In this document: positions 30,725 through 41,398 of the stretch, in pieces
How positions within the stretch are numbered: position 1 is the first letter of the stretch
Layout of the letters: the number at the start of each line of letters is the position of its first letter
NCBI RefSeq assembly: GCF_036327475.1
Contig: NZ_CP132913.1
Location: 310,001 to 374,000, forward strand
Source: G036327475 sp036327475
GTDB taxonomy: Bacteria; Pseudomonadota; Gammaproteobacteria; Enterobacterales; Enterobacteriaceae
DNA length: 64,000 nt
Direction: 5' to 3'
Position numbers and translations under genes: made by a program
Notes under the pieces: model-generated
The model's database searches: none
The model's input: the letters and a program-made list of their open reading frames with translations, nothing else
What the model was told of the DNA's origin: nothing

Positions 30725-32181
30725 GATATAGACAACAGCAAACTAAACCAGACTCAGCTTAAGGTAAACAAAAGCCAGGTTCAGGATAATAAGAGCTATA
30801 AAGTACAATTGTTAATAATTAAATTGATTTTTGACCGCAACCTAGCATCAAAATTGGATTTGTAAATATCATGAATGCTGAAAGGTGCTCAATAGAAACA
30901 GGAGCATAATCACGACCTCAGTATATTCCATGTTATAATCGACATATCATCAGCGCCGCGCCAAAAAACATAAACATCTTAAACTTGAGCTTCACTTAAG
31001 TAGACATAAGCCACATGAAATAATTTATGATGAGTATAAGTAAACCGTAGCGCTCGATTGTCAGCTGCGACGCTTATACCAGACTCCAGTGACGAATATT
31101 TCACGCTGAAACTATATCTTATTATTAGGCTCGACAACTGAAATCAGATGAAATCTATTTTAGATAAAGTTATTTGATCAGATCATTGCATCTCATCCTG
31201 AGATCTGATTTCATATAAAATTCGCTGTAGCGGGTTTTATGGCTTGTGGCGTTATCGTGCCGCTCTTGGGATAAAATAGGCATCTTCCAAGCCGCCCGTG
31301 GCGCTTATGCATCGGTTGGCGTGAAGTAATACAGGGTTGTCTTTAGCGAACAGGTGCAAGATAACATGCTATAGTCGTTCTGTATTGTCCATCTTGTCTG
31401 GCAGCAAGCGGGGTGTTCCCGTTAAATAAAAAAATCAGGGTCGTAGTCAATAAAACACAGAGTGTCAGACATAAAAAACTATTTTGCGTTTCTGATAATA
31501 GCGCCGTTGTGCCAGAGAAAACAGGTACCGCCAGATCCTCATTCCCTGCAAGCTTTGATCGGAATAAGCATCAGACAAAGGTCAGCGGGATGACATGCGC
31601 GGGTAACGCCTATACGGGCTAGGCATGAAGAGTTCATCAATGACCCTGGAAGCCTGCCGTGGGGCCGCCGGCGCTGTTGACGCCGTATCAACTGACAGCG
31701 GTTGCGGCCGATCGTCACAGCGACAACATTGCTTGATCAAATACTTTTCACCGATGGTAGCGTCAATATAGTTTCTGACTTTGTGTTTATCCGCCCAGAA
31801 AAGGACATGCTAAGCTTAGAAAATAAGTGAAATTGATGGTCTTGTTATGCTATGCTGGGTTCATTGGTGATATTAATGAACGGTGGTAGTGATGCGTTTG
31901 GAAAGGCTTTTGATTGTCAGTAATTTCATATAGTTATATAAGCATTATCCTAAATGGCGCGATATATAAAATATTTAACGTCTGATGCAAACCCGGTTTT
32001 TTACAACCACCCCAGGTGGTGAAAACGGGAAAAAGTCGGCTATTTTCCTGCAAAACGCTGTAATTTAGGATTTTCACCATAAAAGTCGCTACGCTTTATT
32101 TGTTAAACTAGAATAGGAGTATTAATTAACCTTTTTAGTTATTCGTTTAACCTCATTTGCTGTCTTCATTTCCCAAATGTC
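30725..32181. other. AT-rich degraded stretch, no gene recognised
   Basis: Nothing assignable. The longest frame (31413-31622, +) has no known motif. The AT content resembles the neighbouring polysaccharide relics, so this may be the rest of that cluster. Confidence 0.4.
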
Positions 32182-32714
32182 TTGTCTTGCCTCATAAGAG
32201 GTGGATACACGGCGTTTGAGACAGTCGCAAGACAGATGAGGGAGGAAGAGATGAATGATTTTGCTGGTGTGCCTGACGCTCTTGGCGTATTATTTACCGT
32301 GAAGGATGGGGTACTCTCACTTTTGCTTGCGCTTGTCGCGCAGAATAAGCTCGCCGAGCATTATTGGCCGCTGAAACAAGACGTGCTGCTTACGTACAAC
32401 AAGAATATGTGCCCGATTCTATCGGGGCGCTGGCAATTCTCTGTCGTGAAGCACTACCTGTGTTACGTAACGAGCTGGGTTACGACGTAGAGCAGGAAGA
32501 AGTAACACGCCTGAGAAGGGTACGTCAGGGTAATCGCTTGCGCCATATTCTACCCATTGGCGTACTCCTTCATGAGTTAATTGGCGCGGCGGCTCTAAGA
32601 AGCTTCCGCTATTTCTCACCCGTGCTTACCGTTAGTTCTGCAATAAGGAAATTACCCCCTCTGGCGATATGCAAGCGCTCACGCCTTGACGGTGTGTCGC
32701 GCCTACGCCGTTAG
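32182..32714 (+). pseudogene. Unrecognised helical protein, frameshifted
   Basis: Two overlapping frames (32182-32490 and 32364-32714) seem to form one coding region. The second is open for 116 residues and reads PDSIGALAILCREALPVLRN, ELGYDVEQEEVTRLRRVRQG, NRLRHILPIGVLLHELIG, with the alternating pattern of a soluble helical protein. A frameshift near 32370 appears to join them. I do not know the family. Flagellar or phage origin crossed my mind but nothing supports either. Confidence 0.35.
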
Positions 32715-32904
32715 TGAGCATGGGTCAATGACCCATGCTTTGCTGGTGTTTTCTCCCTTGCCAGATTCCCCACACTGCAGCGACTTTACTGGAGGAGCGC
32801 GCGCCATGTTGACCAACTACCCGTTGTATCTCAGCTGTTTGTGCTCTCCATGAAGTTACGCCAGAACCAGAGCCCATGCGGGCGTCACGCGTGGCAGGTT
32901 TGCC

Positions 32905-33375
32905 GCGGCGTGGGTGTAAACGGGTAAAAAGAATCACCGGTTCACTCGACTTGACATCAATCTCTTTCGCCAGTTTTTTGCTAACGCCTCGCTTTTGCTG
33001 CGATTGGTGTCCAGATGGTAAGCCGGCTTGGAACCGAATCAGCTCCTTAACGATTGCTGAAGATAAGGTTCCAGCGTGCGCAGCGTACCGGCCAGTTTTT
33101 CCTGGTTGACCTGATCATTGATCAGTTGCACATCTTTAAGATAAATGGCACCCTGCTTGGGGTCGTAGTAGGGCTGGCACTTTCAGCGCCAGCCTGTTGA
33201 ACTCAGCAGGGAAACGACATTAATGATATTAGCCGAGATGCCGATGGATTTACGGAAATCATTGTATTGCTGCAGATAATCATTCACTTTTGTTCGCTGA
33301 AGCTGTAATACGTAAACCGATCACAGCCGCTCAGCAGTAGATCCCAAACATCATCGCCAACGTGAAGCGTTTACC
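32905..33375 (-). pseudogene. yceB: yceB relic: lipoprotein
   Basis: YceB is a small outer-membrane-anchored lipoprotein. Across frames the minus strand reads QYNDFRKSIGISANIINVVS, KQGAIYLKDVQLINDQVNQE, GTLRTLEPYLQQSL, KPAYHL and KKLAKEIDVKSSEPVILFTR. This matches E. coli YceB (HNNFSKDIGL, KGAIFLKEMEVVDATVQPE, TLLPYLNQALR, KLAKGIEVKPGEIVIPFT). The lipobox start is broken by a stop. E. coli has the same order yceB-grxB-mdtH-rimJ. Confidence 0.82.
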
Positions 33376-33414
33376 TCATCTCATCCCCTCCTCATAGATC
33401 GTTCATCCCTTACA

Positions 33415-33640
33415 AGAGAGGGTTAACGAGCACAGTCAGTGGAAACAGGCGAATATCGTCTTCGGATCTTCTCCGTTGCAGACATTGGACTGCTTAATCA
33501 GCGGAACCAGATCGCGCAGCTGTTAGCTGATGTTTCTGGCCTACTCGGTGGAGTAAGATGCCGCGCGGTTTCGCTGATGTCCTTTAGCTATTTGTCGATG
33601 CTGATCGGCACTATTTTCTGCTCCATTGGGTGGTTTCATC
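33415..33640 (-). pseudogene. grxB: grxB relic: glutaredoxin 2 C-terminal fragment
   Basis: Glutaredoxin 2 is a GST-like glutathione-dependent oxidoreductase. Only scattered C-terminal pieces remain on the minus strand: KDISETARHL, QLRDLVPLI and SNVCNGEDPKTIF, which parallel DDLRALDKLIVKPNAVNGEL and SEDDIQLFPLL in E. coli GrxB. The N-terminal CPYC redox site is gone. The call depends partly on position between yceB and mdtH. Confidence 0.5.
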
Positions 33641-34098
33641 GTCATTCCAAAAGGGGCAGTGCTCATGCAAGGGGGAGTCTGGCGAGCACACCGTCAGGAG
33701 CTTTCATCGTGACCGTTGAGCATCGCGAGCCAAATGGGGCGCTGCTGAAATTGATAGTACAACCACAGCAAGGTAATAAAACCTATCAGCCCCAACATGA
33801 ACCAGAAAATCTACGGAATCTCCAGCAGGTTGCCGACATCATATGGCCAGACGCCACCATAATCGATGGCATCGCCCAGCGCCAGGCTCACAGGCGACTA
33901 AATCCCATAAGCTACCGCAGGCGCGGTTGTCCGCCAGCGATGTGCCAAACGTCGCGCGGGTTCGGCAATGATAGAACCGATGTAAAAGTCCAATTAACAT
34001 GAACGGGGCGCGCAAATCCTGGATCAGGCCGATAGGGAATAAGCTCAGCTAGTCAGGTTTTCAACCTGAAGCGCTTTTCGCGGATTATAGTAGTCGGT

Positions 34099-34140
34099 TA
34101 AGGTCAACACGCAGGTCGCTAAGGTCAACACGCAGGTCGC
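34099..34140. repeat. Exact 21-bp tandem duplication inside mdtH relic
   Basis: The 21-base unit TAAGGTCAACACGCAGGTCG plus C occurs twice. In the mdtH frame it duplicates seven residues (ATCVLTL read twice). Being a multiple of three it does not shift the frame. Confidence 0.92.
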
Positions 34141-34419
34141 TAAGGGCTGATCGTGCAGCACTAGGCGCATGCCTTCTAGCATCGGCGCGTGTACGGTGGA
34201 AATGCGGTACCCTGGCAACAGGCAGGCGTTAAAGATGGCTACGAATACAAACAGTACTGCGCCGGCCAGGCACACCAATTTAAAATCATAGCGCAGCAGC
34301 CAATTGCCGAGCAGCATGCCGATGACGGCGCAAACGCTGTCTTGCATCATTAACAGCGAATAGAAACCCTCTCACTCCCAAGGGAGCACACAGAAGAGTC
34401 AAAGCAGCCAGGGCTCGTT

Positions 34420-34441
34420 GGAAATGCTCAGGAAATGCTCA
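34420..34441. repeat. Exact 11-bp tandem duplication inside mdtH relic
   Basis: GGAAATGCTCA occurs twice head to tail. An 11-base insertion would shift the mdtH frame. Confidence 0.85.
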
Positions 34442-34634
34442 TTCATACGAAATACGAACACTAGGGCGCGCATCAGCATACAGACGATAATTATCGGCTT
34501 CGCTCCAGTCTTTTGGCAAAGGCGCCACCAAAAACGCGGCATGAGGCTAAGGTGAAACATGCGAGCGGGTAATGGTACCGCTGCGTTGACAACTACGTCG
34601 GTTCAGGTAGCCAAAACGAGAGTGCGGAGGAAAG

Positions 34635-35115
34635 ATGTCCAGCTATCACTCAGTATCACAAAAGGCGCGGCTGGTTACCGATCGGCTTGTGATACGTCTG
34701 CCAATGAACGGGACGATTACCGTTTGGCGTAGTTATACAGCTAATTGGGATTATTCAAACCCTGGGGAGCCGCTATGCGACGAGAGTCATTGTTATCCCT
34801 CAGGTTAGTAAATGCGCCTGGGAATGATCAACGAAATGCATCGACGGGCCAACGCCTATTATTTTGCGCCAGATCCCGCTGGAAACGGAAATTCGCGGAG
34901 TCTTCTCGGCTATTCGCTTGGAGAAATGTGGCAAGGGAAGGGCTGATGTTTGAAGCGCTACAATAATGGCAAATTGCATGCCTCACAATCATCGCTCTAC
35001 TGACGCGGCTTGGATTTATTCGCGAAGATTATGCGAAAGGGTATTTATTGATCGATGGCCAGTGGCGAGACCATATTCTGATGGCATTGACCTACAGTGA
35101 ATGGGACTCCCGGTC
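34635..35115 (+). pseudogene. rimJ: rimJ relic: ribosomal protein S5 N-acetyltransferase
   Basis: RimJ acetylates the N-terminal alanine of ribosomal protein S5. ATG 34635 follows GGAGGAA. Across frames it reads ARLVTDRLVIRLP, PLCDESHCYPSG, RLGMINEMHRRANAYYF, SLGEMWQGKGLMFEALQ and YAKGYLLIDGQWRDHILMAL. All match E. coli RimJ (VRLTTDRLVVRL, DESHCYPSG, GQKWQGKGLMFEALT, YAKDYLLIDGQWRDH). Several frameshifts and deletions of the acetyl-CoA loop region disable it. The frame runs on directly into the mviM relic. Confidence 0.9.
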
Positions 35116-35814
35116 GCTAGTGTTTTTTGGTGAACAGTATGATATTACGAATTGGCATTATTTTCCCCGTCTTGCGCGCATAGATGAACTCGCGCGGCAG
35201 TGCGACGCCATGTTTATCCATAGCAGTACCGAAAGTCATTTCGCGGTGGTGGGTGTTTGCTCAAGCGCGGTTAGCAGTGTATGTGGATAGGCCGCTGGCG
35301 ACCGCCATGGATAGTCGGAGCGCTGCGCGCTGGCCGCCCGGCTCTCAAACAGGACATGCAGCACGTTGCTTTGTTGCATATGGATAAGCATCGTAGCGAC
35401 AGCGTCGGGCCGCAGGACGTGCATTTTATGCTTTTAGATGATTATCTGCACGTCGTGGACACTGCCTTATGGTTGAACTTGTTGTACGTCGAGCGCTCGT
35501 TTCTCTACGGCGAGGGTCTGCTTACCACCGCTACGCACCGCCAGGCGGCAGTCAGCAGGAAACCGTCACCGCCGTGACCCGCAGCGTGCTCTATCGGGTA
35601 GAGGAGATAAGCCGTTATCAATGGACATGTGCGGGAACGCCAGGGGAAATGCTGCCCCGCCTGGCAGACGGTATTAATACAGAGTGGGTTCCTCGGCGCG
35701 ATAGAGCACTTTGTTGACTGCGCGGCGAACTAGACCCGATATGCTTCGATGGCGAGGAAAGCATCAGTGCGCAGCACTGGATTGAGCGACTGCTCGCGGA
35801 GCGTGAAGTTTGAT
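35116..35814 (+). pseudogene. mviM: mviM relic: Gfo/Idh-type oxidoreductase
   Basis: MviM is a putative NAD(P)-dependent oxidoreductase encoded before murJ. Recognisable pieces are ARIDELARQCDAMFIHSSTE, HVDRPLA, ALLHMDKHRSDSVGPQDVHF, LLDDYLHVVDTALWLN and, at the end, SISAQHWIERLLAEREV with a stop near 35812. They match E. coli MviM (SCDAVFVHSSTASHF, MDKHRSNSVGPHDLYF). The Rossmann GLGGIA start is missing: the sequence begins about 30 residues in, fused to the end of rimJ. Frameshifts occur near 35260 and 35480. Confidence 0.9.
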
Positions 35815-36025
35815 ATTCGTACGCCACAACGCTCGCAGTATGCAGTATATGGCCGGACTGTTCTCCGACGAGCGGCATCACCGGCCGTTATCGCAACGCC
35901 GCTACGGAGGGTAGTGATTTTCTCCGAGCACAGGGTAGACTAAGCACACCTTAACGGCTCAAGATTTACCGGGAGGCGCGCCAAACTTAGGCTGATGGCG
36001 TCCGGGCGGAATAAAAAACACTACC

Positions 36026-37567
36026 ATGAATTTATTGAAATCGCTGACAGAGGTCAGCGCTATCACACTTCTCTCCCGCGTACTGGGGTTCATTCGCGAT
36101 GCTATCGTGGCGCGGGTGTTTGGCGCCGCTATGGCGAGCGACGCCTTTTTTGTCGCCTTCAAAATTCCTAATCTGCTGCGGCGTATTTTCGCCGAAGGTG
36201 CTTTCTCCCAGGTGTTTGTGCCCATTTTGGCGGAATATAAGAGCCAGCAGGGAGAGGCGGCAACACGCGTGTTTGTCGCCTATATCGCCGGCCTGTTTAC
36301 GCTGGTGCTGGTGCTGATCACTATCGCCGGTATGCTGGCCGCGCCTTGGATCATTATGGTCACTGCGCCGGGGTTTACCGATACGCCGGAAAAATTCGCA
36401 CTGACGATCGCGCTGTTACGTGTCACCTTTCCTTATATTTTGTTAATTTCCCTCACCTCGCTGGTGGGCGCGGTACTGAATACTTGGAACCGGTTTTCAG
36501 TGCCGGCGTTCGCGCCAACATTGCTTAACGTCAGCATGATCGGTTTCGCGCTGCTAGCGGCGCCGCTGTTTCATCCGCCGGTGATGGCGCTGGCCTGGGC
36601 GGTGGTGGCCGGCGGCGTTCTCCAGTTAGGCTACCAGTTGCCATACCTGAAAAAAATCGGCATGCTGGTGCTGCCAAGAGTGCAGTTTCGCGACGCTGGC
36701 GTATGGCGCGTGCTGCGGCAAATGGGATCGGCCATTCTCGGCGTGTCAGTCAGCCAAATCTCGCTGATTATCAATACTATATTTGCCTCCTTTCTGGTGT
36801 TCGGTTCCGTCTCCTGGATGTATTACGCTGACCGCCTGATGGAGTTCCCTTTCGGTGTACTTGGCGTGGCGTTGGGGACTATTCTACTGCCCTCGCTGTC
36901 GCGCAGTTTTACCCATGGCGATCAAGATGAATACTCCCATCTGCTGGATTGGGGATTACGCTTATGTTTCATTCTGGCGCTGCCCAGCGCGGTGGCGCTC
37001 GGCATTCTGGCGCGCCCGCTGACGGTGGCACTGTTCCAGTACGGCAAATTTTCCGCCTTTGACGCCTTGATGACCCAGCGCGCGCTAATAGCCTACTCGG
37101 TGGGCCTGGTCGGCCTGATTTTGGTGAAAGTGTTGGCCCCGGGGTTTTACTCCCGCCAGGACATCAAAACGCCGGTGCGCGTGGCAATGATTACGCTGGT
37201 CATGACACAACTGATGAACTTGACCTTTATTGGCCCGCTGAAACACGCCGGTTTGTCTCTGTCCATTGGCTTATCCGCCTGTCTCAACGCTGGGCTCTTG
37301 TACTGGCAGCTGCGCCGACAAAAACTGTTTCAGCCGCAGCCGGGCTGGCTCGGCTTTTTCTGCCGTCTGATTCTGGCGGTCATTATCATGGCGGCGGCGC
37401 TGGTTTGGCTGCTGTCGGTGATGCCGGACTGGGCGCAGGGTGCCATGTTCTGTCGGCTGTTGCGTCTGATGGGCGTGGTGGTGATAGGTGCTATTATTTA
37501 TTTCGCCACGCTGTGGCTGGTGGGATTCCGTCCGCGCCACTTCGCGCGCTCGGTACAGGTTCACTAA
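36026..37567 (+). CDS. murJ: MurJ: lipid II flippase
   Basis: MurJ flips the peptidoglycan precursor lipid II across the inner membrane and is essential in Enterobacteria. The 513-residue product is full length (E. coli 511) with 14 predicted helices. The N-terminal signature SRVLGFIRDAIVARVFGA (residues 17-34) keeps the arginines needed for lipid II binding, and FVAFKIPNLLRRIFAEGAFS follows. The start at 36026 has a GGCGGA-like ribosome site. In E. coli it sits after mviM, as here, and is followed by flgN. In this window it is followed by convergent argS, so the flagellar genes are missing from this junction. The gene has no sign of decay. Confidence 0.97.
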   Translation: MNLLKSLTEVSAITLLSRVLGFIRDAIVARVFGAAMASDAFFVAFKIPNLLRRIFAEGAFSQVFVPILAEYKSQQGEAATRVFVAYIAGLFTLVLVLITIAGMLAAPWIIMVTAPGFTDTPEKFALTIALLRVTFPYILLISLTSLVGAVLNTWNRFSVPAFAPTLLNVSMIGFALLAAPLFHPPVMALAWAVVAGGVLQLGYQLPYLKKIGMLVLPRVQFRDAGVWRVLRQMGSAILGVSVSQISLIINTIFASFLVFGSVSWMYYADRLMEFPFGVLGVALGTILLPSLSRSFTHGDQDEYSHLLDWGLRLCFILALPSAVALGILARPLTVALFQYGKFSAFDALMTQRALIAYSVGLVGLILVKVLAPGFYSRQDIKTPVRVAMITLVMTQLMNLTFIGPLKHAGLSLSIGLSACLNAGLLYWQLRRQKLFQPQPGWLGFFCRLILAVIIMAAALVWLLSVMPDWAQGAMFCRLLRLMGVVVIGAIIYFATLWLVGFRPRHFARSVQVH

Positions 37568-37581
37568 ACCCTCTCCCGCAA

Positions 37582-37610
37582 AAGCCAGCCCGCTTAGTGC
37601 GGGCTGGCTT
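37582..37610. terminator. Bidirectional terminator between murJ and argS
   Basis: AAGCCAGCCCGC-TTAGT-GCGGGCTGGCTT forms a perfect 12-bp stem with a 5-nt loop between two convergent genes. On the minus strand it is followed by two more T residues, making TTTT after GGC. Confidence 0.85.
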
Positions 37611-37661
37611 ACTCAACGATCACGGCGCTCAGGGGCGGTGCTATCCAGGATTAAACCACGA

Positions 37662-39392
37662 CTACATCCGCTCGACCGTTTCGATCCCCAACAGATCTAA
37701 TCCTTGTTTCAAGGTACGTGCGGTGAGCAGCGCCAGCTGCAGACGACTTTGGCGTAACGCTTCGTTCTCGGCTGTCAGGATCGGACAGTGTTCGTAGAAC
37801 GCGGAAAACAGCACTGCCAAATCATAAAGATAGGCACACAATACGTGTGACGTGCCGTCACGCGCTACCGTCATAATGGCCTCTTCCAGCTGCAGCAAAC
37901 AAACCGCCAGCTGAGTTTCCTGTTTCACCGCCAGTTGAATAGAGCCGCTGAGCTGCTGTTCATTCTTGCCACTGCGTTTGAATATTGAGACGACGCGGGT
38001 GTAAGCGTATTGTATGTAAGGCGCAGTATTGCCCTCGAAACTCAGCATATTGTCCCAGTCGAAAACGTAATTTGTGGTGCGGCTTTTCGACAAATCTGCA
38101 TACTTTACCGCACCAATACCCACCGCTTGTGCCAACCTTTCCAGCTCAGCATCATCTATGGTGGGATTTTTATCGGCAACTAGACGGCGCGCGCGTTCCA
38201 GCGCTTCGTCCAGCAGGTCAGTGAGTTTTATAGTTTCGCCGGCCCGGGTTTTAAACGGCTTGCCGTCCTTACCCAACATCATGCCGAACATGTGATGTTC
38301 AAGTGATACCGATTCAGGTACGTAGCCGGCCTTTCGCGCGATGGTCCAGGCCTGCATTAAATGCTGATGCTGACGTGAATCGATATAGTAAATGATGCGA
38401 TCGGCTTTCAGCGTTTCATATCGGTATTTGGCGCAGGCGATATCGGTGGTAGTATAGAGATAAGCGCCATCCTTTTTCTGGATGATCACCCCCATGGGCT
38501 CGCCTTCTTTATTTTTGAATTCCTCAAGGAACACCACGATAACGCCTTCGCTCTCTACTGCCAACCCTTTGGCCTTCAAATCCGCCACGATCTCGGGGAG
38601 CATGGCATTGTAGAGGCTTTCGCCCATGACGTCTTCGCGCTTGAGCGTCACGTTGAGTCGGTCATAGGTTTTCTGATTCTGCGCCATGGTGACATCCACC
38701 AGCTTGCGCCACATCCGCCGACAATGCTCATCGCCGCCCTGGAGCTTCACCACATAGCCACGCGCGCGTTCGGCGAAAGCTGGATCCTCATCATAGTGCT
38801 GTTTGGCGGCACGATAAAAGTTTTCCAAACTGGAGAGTTGCATTTCTGCTTCACCGCCGTCCTGCACTTTTTCCAGGTAAGCAATCAGCATGCCGAACTG
38901 TGTTCCCCAATCTCCGACGTGGTTGGCACGAATAACGTTATGGCCCAAAAACGTCAGCGTGCGCACCGAGGCGTCGCCGATGATGGTCGAACGTACATGG
39001 CCGACATGCATTTCTTTGGCGATATTTGGGGCAGAGTAATCCACCACAATTGTTTGCGGCGTGACCCTTGCAACCCCTAGACGCGGCGAAGAAAGTGCCG
39101 CGACCAGTTGATTCTCAAGCCAACGCGTGTCAAGAAAAATATTGATAAAACCGGGACCAGCGATGTCGATTTTGCGCGCGATGCCCTTCAAATCAAGCAA
39201 GCCGACGACTTTTTCCGCCAGCGCGCGGGGCGGCAGGCCGAGTTGTTTGGCGATCGCCATAACGCCATTGGCTTGATAATCGCCGAATTGGGTCTTGGTA
39301 GAGTGCCGAACCTGCGCTTCACAGTCAGCGCTCGCGCCTGCAGCTATCAGCGCCTGCTGGATTTTTTCAGAGAGAAGTGTGTGGATGTTCAC
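37662..39392 (-). CDS. argS: Arginyl-tRNA synthetase
   Basis: ArgRS charges tRNA-Arg and is essential. The 576-residue product matches E. coli ArgS (577 aa) end to end: N-terminal Add1 domain, the class I HIGH-like motif HVGH in SAPNIAKEMHVGHVRST, GTQFGMLIAYLEK, and the LGKDGKPFKTRAG segment that replaces KMSKS in this enzyme, ending with GIETVERM. I chose the GTG at 39392, preceded by AAAGG and giving VNIHTLLSEK, over the ATG at 39449 because the family begins with this MNI-LLSEK sequence. It converges on murJ across a shared terminator. Confidence 0.96.
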   Translation of the reverse strand: MNIHTLLSEKIQQALIAAGASADCEAQVRHSTKTQFGDYQANGVMAIAKQLGLPPRALAEKVVGLLDLKGIARKIDIAGPGFINIFLDTRWLENQLVAALSSPRLGVARVTPQTIVVDYSAPNIAKEMHVGHVRSTIIGDASVRTLTFLGHNVIRANHVGDWGTQFGMLIAYLEKVQDGGEAEMQLSSLENFYRAAKQHYDEDPAFAERARGYVVKLQGGDEHCRRMWRKLVDVTMAQNQKTYDRLNVTLKREDVMGESLYNAMLPEIVADLKAKGLAVESEGVIVVFLEEFKNKEGEPMGVIIQKKDGAYLYTTTDIACAKYRYETLKADRIIYYIDSRQHQHLMQAWTIARKAGYVPESVSLEHHMFGMMLGKDGKPFKTRAGETIKLTDLLDEALERARRLVADKNPTIDDAELERLAQAVGIGAVKYADLSKSRTTNYVFDWDNMLSFEGNTAPYIQYAYTRVVSIFKRSGKNEQQLSGSIQLAVKQETQLAVCLLQLEEAIMTVARDGTSHVLCAYLYDLAVLFSAFYEHCPILTAENEALRQSRLQLALLTARTLKQGLDLLGIETVERM

Positions 39393-40150
39393 CGGAATAC
39401 CTTTATTGCATTGGTGGGAGGCAGGCAGAGCGCTGACATTCCCTGGCAAGCTGACTACGCCACCATAACCGGGCGGCCACGGTAGTCAGATCCGAAAAAT
39501 AAACCATGTTTATACCATAAGCGGCGGAGGGAATCAGTAGAGCAGGTAAGACGGATTTAACGAGCGCAAAAGTAAAACAGAGCGGGATGAGGAGCATTAA
39601 CAATAGCGGCGGCGATAACCAGCAACAGGCATAAAGTTAATAATAGCATTTTATATATATTCGATTATTTATGTGTCTAAAGTAGTTGAAATAACCTGAA
39701 CGCACAATCCGCTCGATACGCCTTAAGAATATACCTACATTTTACGCCTATAATCACTTTAGAATATAAGATCAAGCTGATGTTTGTAAGTGTCATGTTG
39801 AATTAGGACGAACATTACTCTTTCCATTAAGTATGATAACTATTGCCATTAAACGCCTCTTGCAAATTAACAGATTAATGCTCCATTGTTGCGGTCGCCT
39901 GCCGCCCAATCGTAGGGGCGAAGCGGCCTGCAGCGCGATGAGCCAGGCAGGCATGGCGCGATACGGGGCAATTCTGCAATTATTGGATTTACAAAATCGA
40001 TTTAATGTGCTTTGACGCTGAACTATACGCTTTAACGAATAGATGAGGTATCTTGACAAAAATCTATCAATTATATTGCCGTGCTCTGTCATCAAACCGT
40101 GACGGCGCAACACTGGTGTCAGGGCTTATCCCAATACGGACGCGTTTTAA
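39393..40150. other. Intergenic, nothing assigned
   Basis: This contains the argS promoter region. Short frames at 39403-39603 (-), 39793-40113 (-) and 39833-40015 (+) have no recognised motif. The 39.6-39.8 kb part is AT-rich. Confidence 0.4.
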
Positions 40151-41010
40151 ATAAAACGAGAAACGATCGTAACATTGTACCGTTTGAACTGACGACGCCG
40201 TTGGTGTTAAAAGAACAAGCAATCCATTACGAGCCAATCTTGGCCGCCGCGCCAGGCAGCGCTTGCTCTAAAAGGCCAGCACATCCACGGCCGGCACCAA
40301 GCTCGTGCGTGGCGTGGCGAATTTCACGCGCAGACGTGCATTGGATATGACCGCTACCAATGCCACGAGTCCGGCAATATCGAAGTTTGTCGACGGCGAT
40401 ATGAGAGTAATACTATGTTATGGCTACATTTTCGTCCAGGGACGCGAAGGGGATATACCACAAACCGGGGTTAGCAATAAATTGCAATGAATTTCATCCG
40501 AGCACACAAAGCAGATCGTACTCACAGGTAAAGGGTAGGTGCTGTAAAAGCTCTTCGCGACGATAGGCACTTCCCACCTGGGTTATGGGGATTGCGCAGC
40601 ACCAACAGGCGTTTATTGCCGGTTAGTGCTGGATCAGTGCCGGCGCAATTTACACACCAGCGATTGGTATCGTGTCGCATTGGCGACAGCCGCTGTGCAC
40701 GGCATCGCCTCGTCTTCCGCGGTCAGCACGTGGACTGCCAGATGCAGGCCACTTATCAGCTTCAGCAGAAAAACGAGCCACTGTGCCTTGACCTCCCATT
40801 GATAGCGTTCGCGCTCCTCTGGATGAGAATCTTGATCAGATCCGTCGGCGACGAGCCGTATCCAAACATGTCGCGTTCGACGCGGGCGTGCAACGCCTCA
40901 ATAACACAAGGAGGGGGCGAAAATCGGTGTCGGCCACCCAGAGTAGATAACGTCCCCTCCGGCGGACTTTTGCCATTTATAGCTATCGCTGTGACGCCAG
41001 TCGATACATT
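40150..41010 (-). pseudogene. MalY/PatB-type aminotransferase relic
   Basis: MalY/PatB proteins are PLP-dependent cystathionine beta-lyase-like enzymes. The minus strand from about 41000 reads PPPCVIEALHARVERDMFGY, then SSPTDLIKILIQ, matching MalY (APCIIEALNQRLMHGVFGY). Further on, KRLLVLRNPHNPGGK matches the NPHNPTGK motif, and RMKFIAIYC corresponds to SDEIHCDLL. The PLP lysine region reads only as fragments (SPSTNFDIAGL). Many frameshifts. The closest match may be malY or a Cys-Met lyase; I cannot decide. Confidence 0.7.
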
Positions 41011-41398
41011 CATCGAAATTGTATGTTAAAGTCTTTTCCCTGCACAATTAGCCATTTGTTGGCATAGTGTGCTATGCCAGTAATTCAGGGCCGTTAAGAA
41101 GAGTAGGATACCATCCTAAATGGAAGTTTGCTGATACAACTGGAGTGCGCTATAACAGCTGAGCAAGCTTGAGCAGGCCGGATTGAGCTCTGTTGTGGCC
41201 CAAAAGAGGTGGGGATTGACACCCGGTTTTGAACGCTACAGGCTGTACGGAGCGCGTTGCGTTTCCGGTTCATCCCATTATTGCCCGCGCGACAGCAATT
41301 TTGCTACAGCGCTGACGAGTGTGAGGTGATGCTTAATGCTTAATGATGTTGTACAGGTTCTCGTGTCGGACTTTCCGTGGTTGGTGATTGACCTACTT

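Larger units (their letters stand above)
33690..34625 (-). pseudogene. mdtH: mdtH relic: MFS multidrug efflux transporter
   Basis: MdtH is a 12-helix inner-membrane drug exporter. The clearest minus-strand segment begins MMQDSVCAVIGMLLGNWLLR, then YDFKLVCLAGAVLFVFVAIF and STVHAPMLEGMRLVLHDQPL, matching E. coli MdtH residues around 140-200. A C-terminal piece (FWFMLGLIGFITLLWLYYQF) is read near 33770-33830. Two exact tandem duplications lie inside it (34099-34140, in frame, and 34420-34441). The N-terminal helices and much of the C-terminal half are scrambled. Confidence 0.9.
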
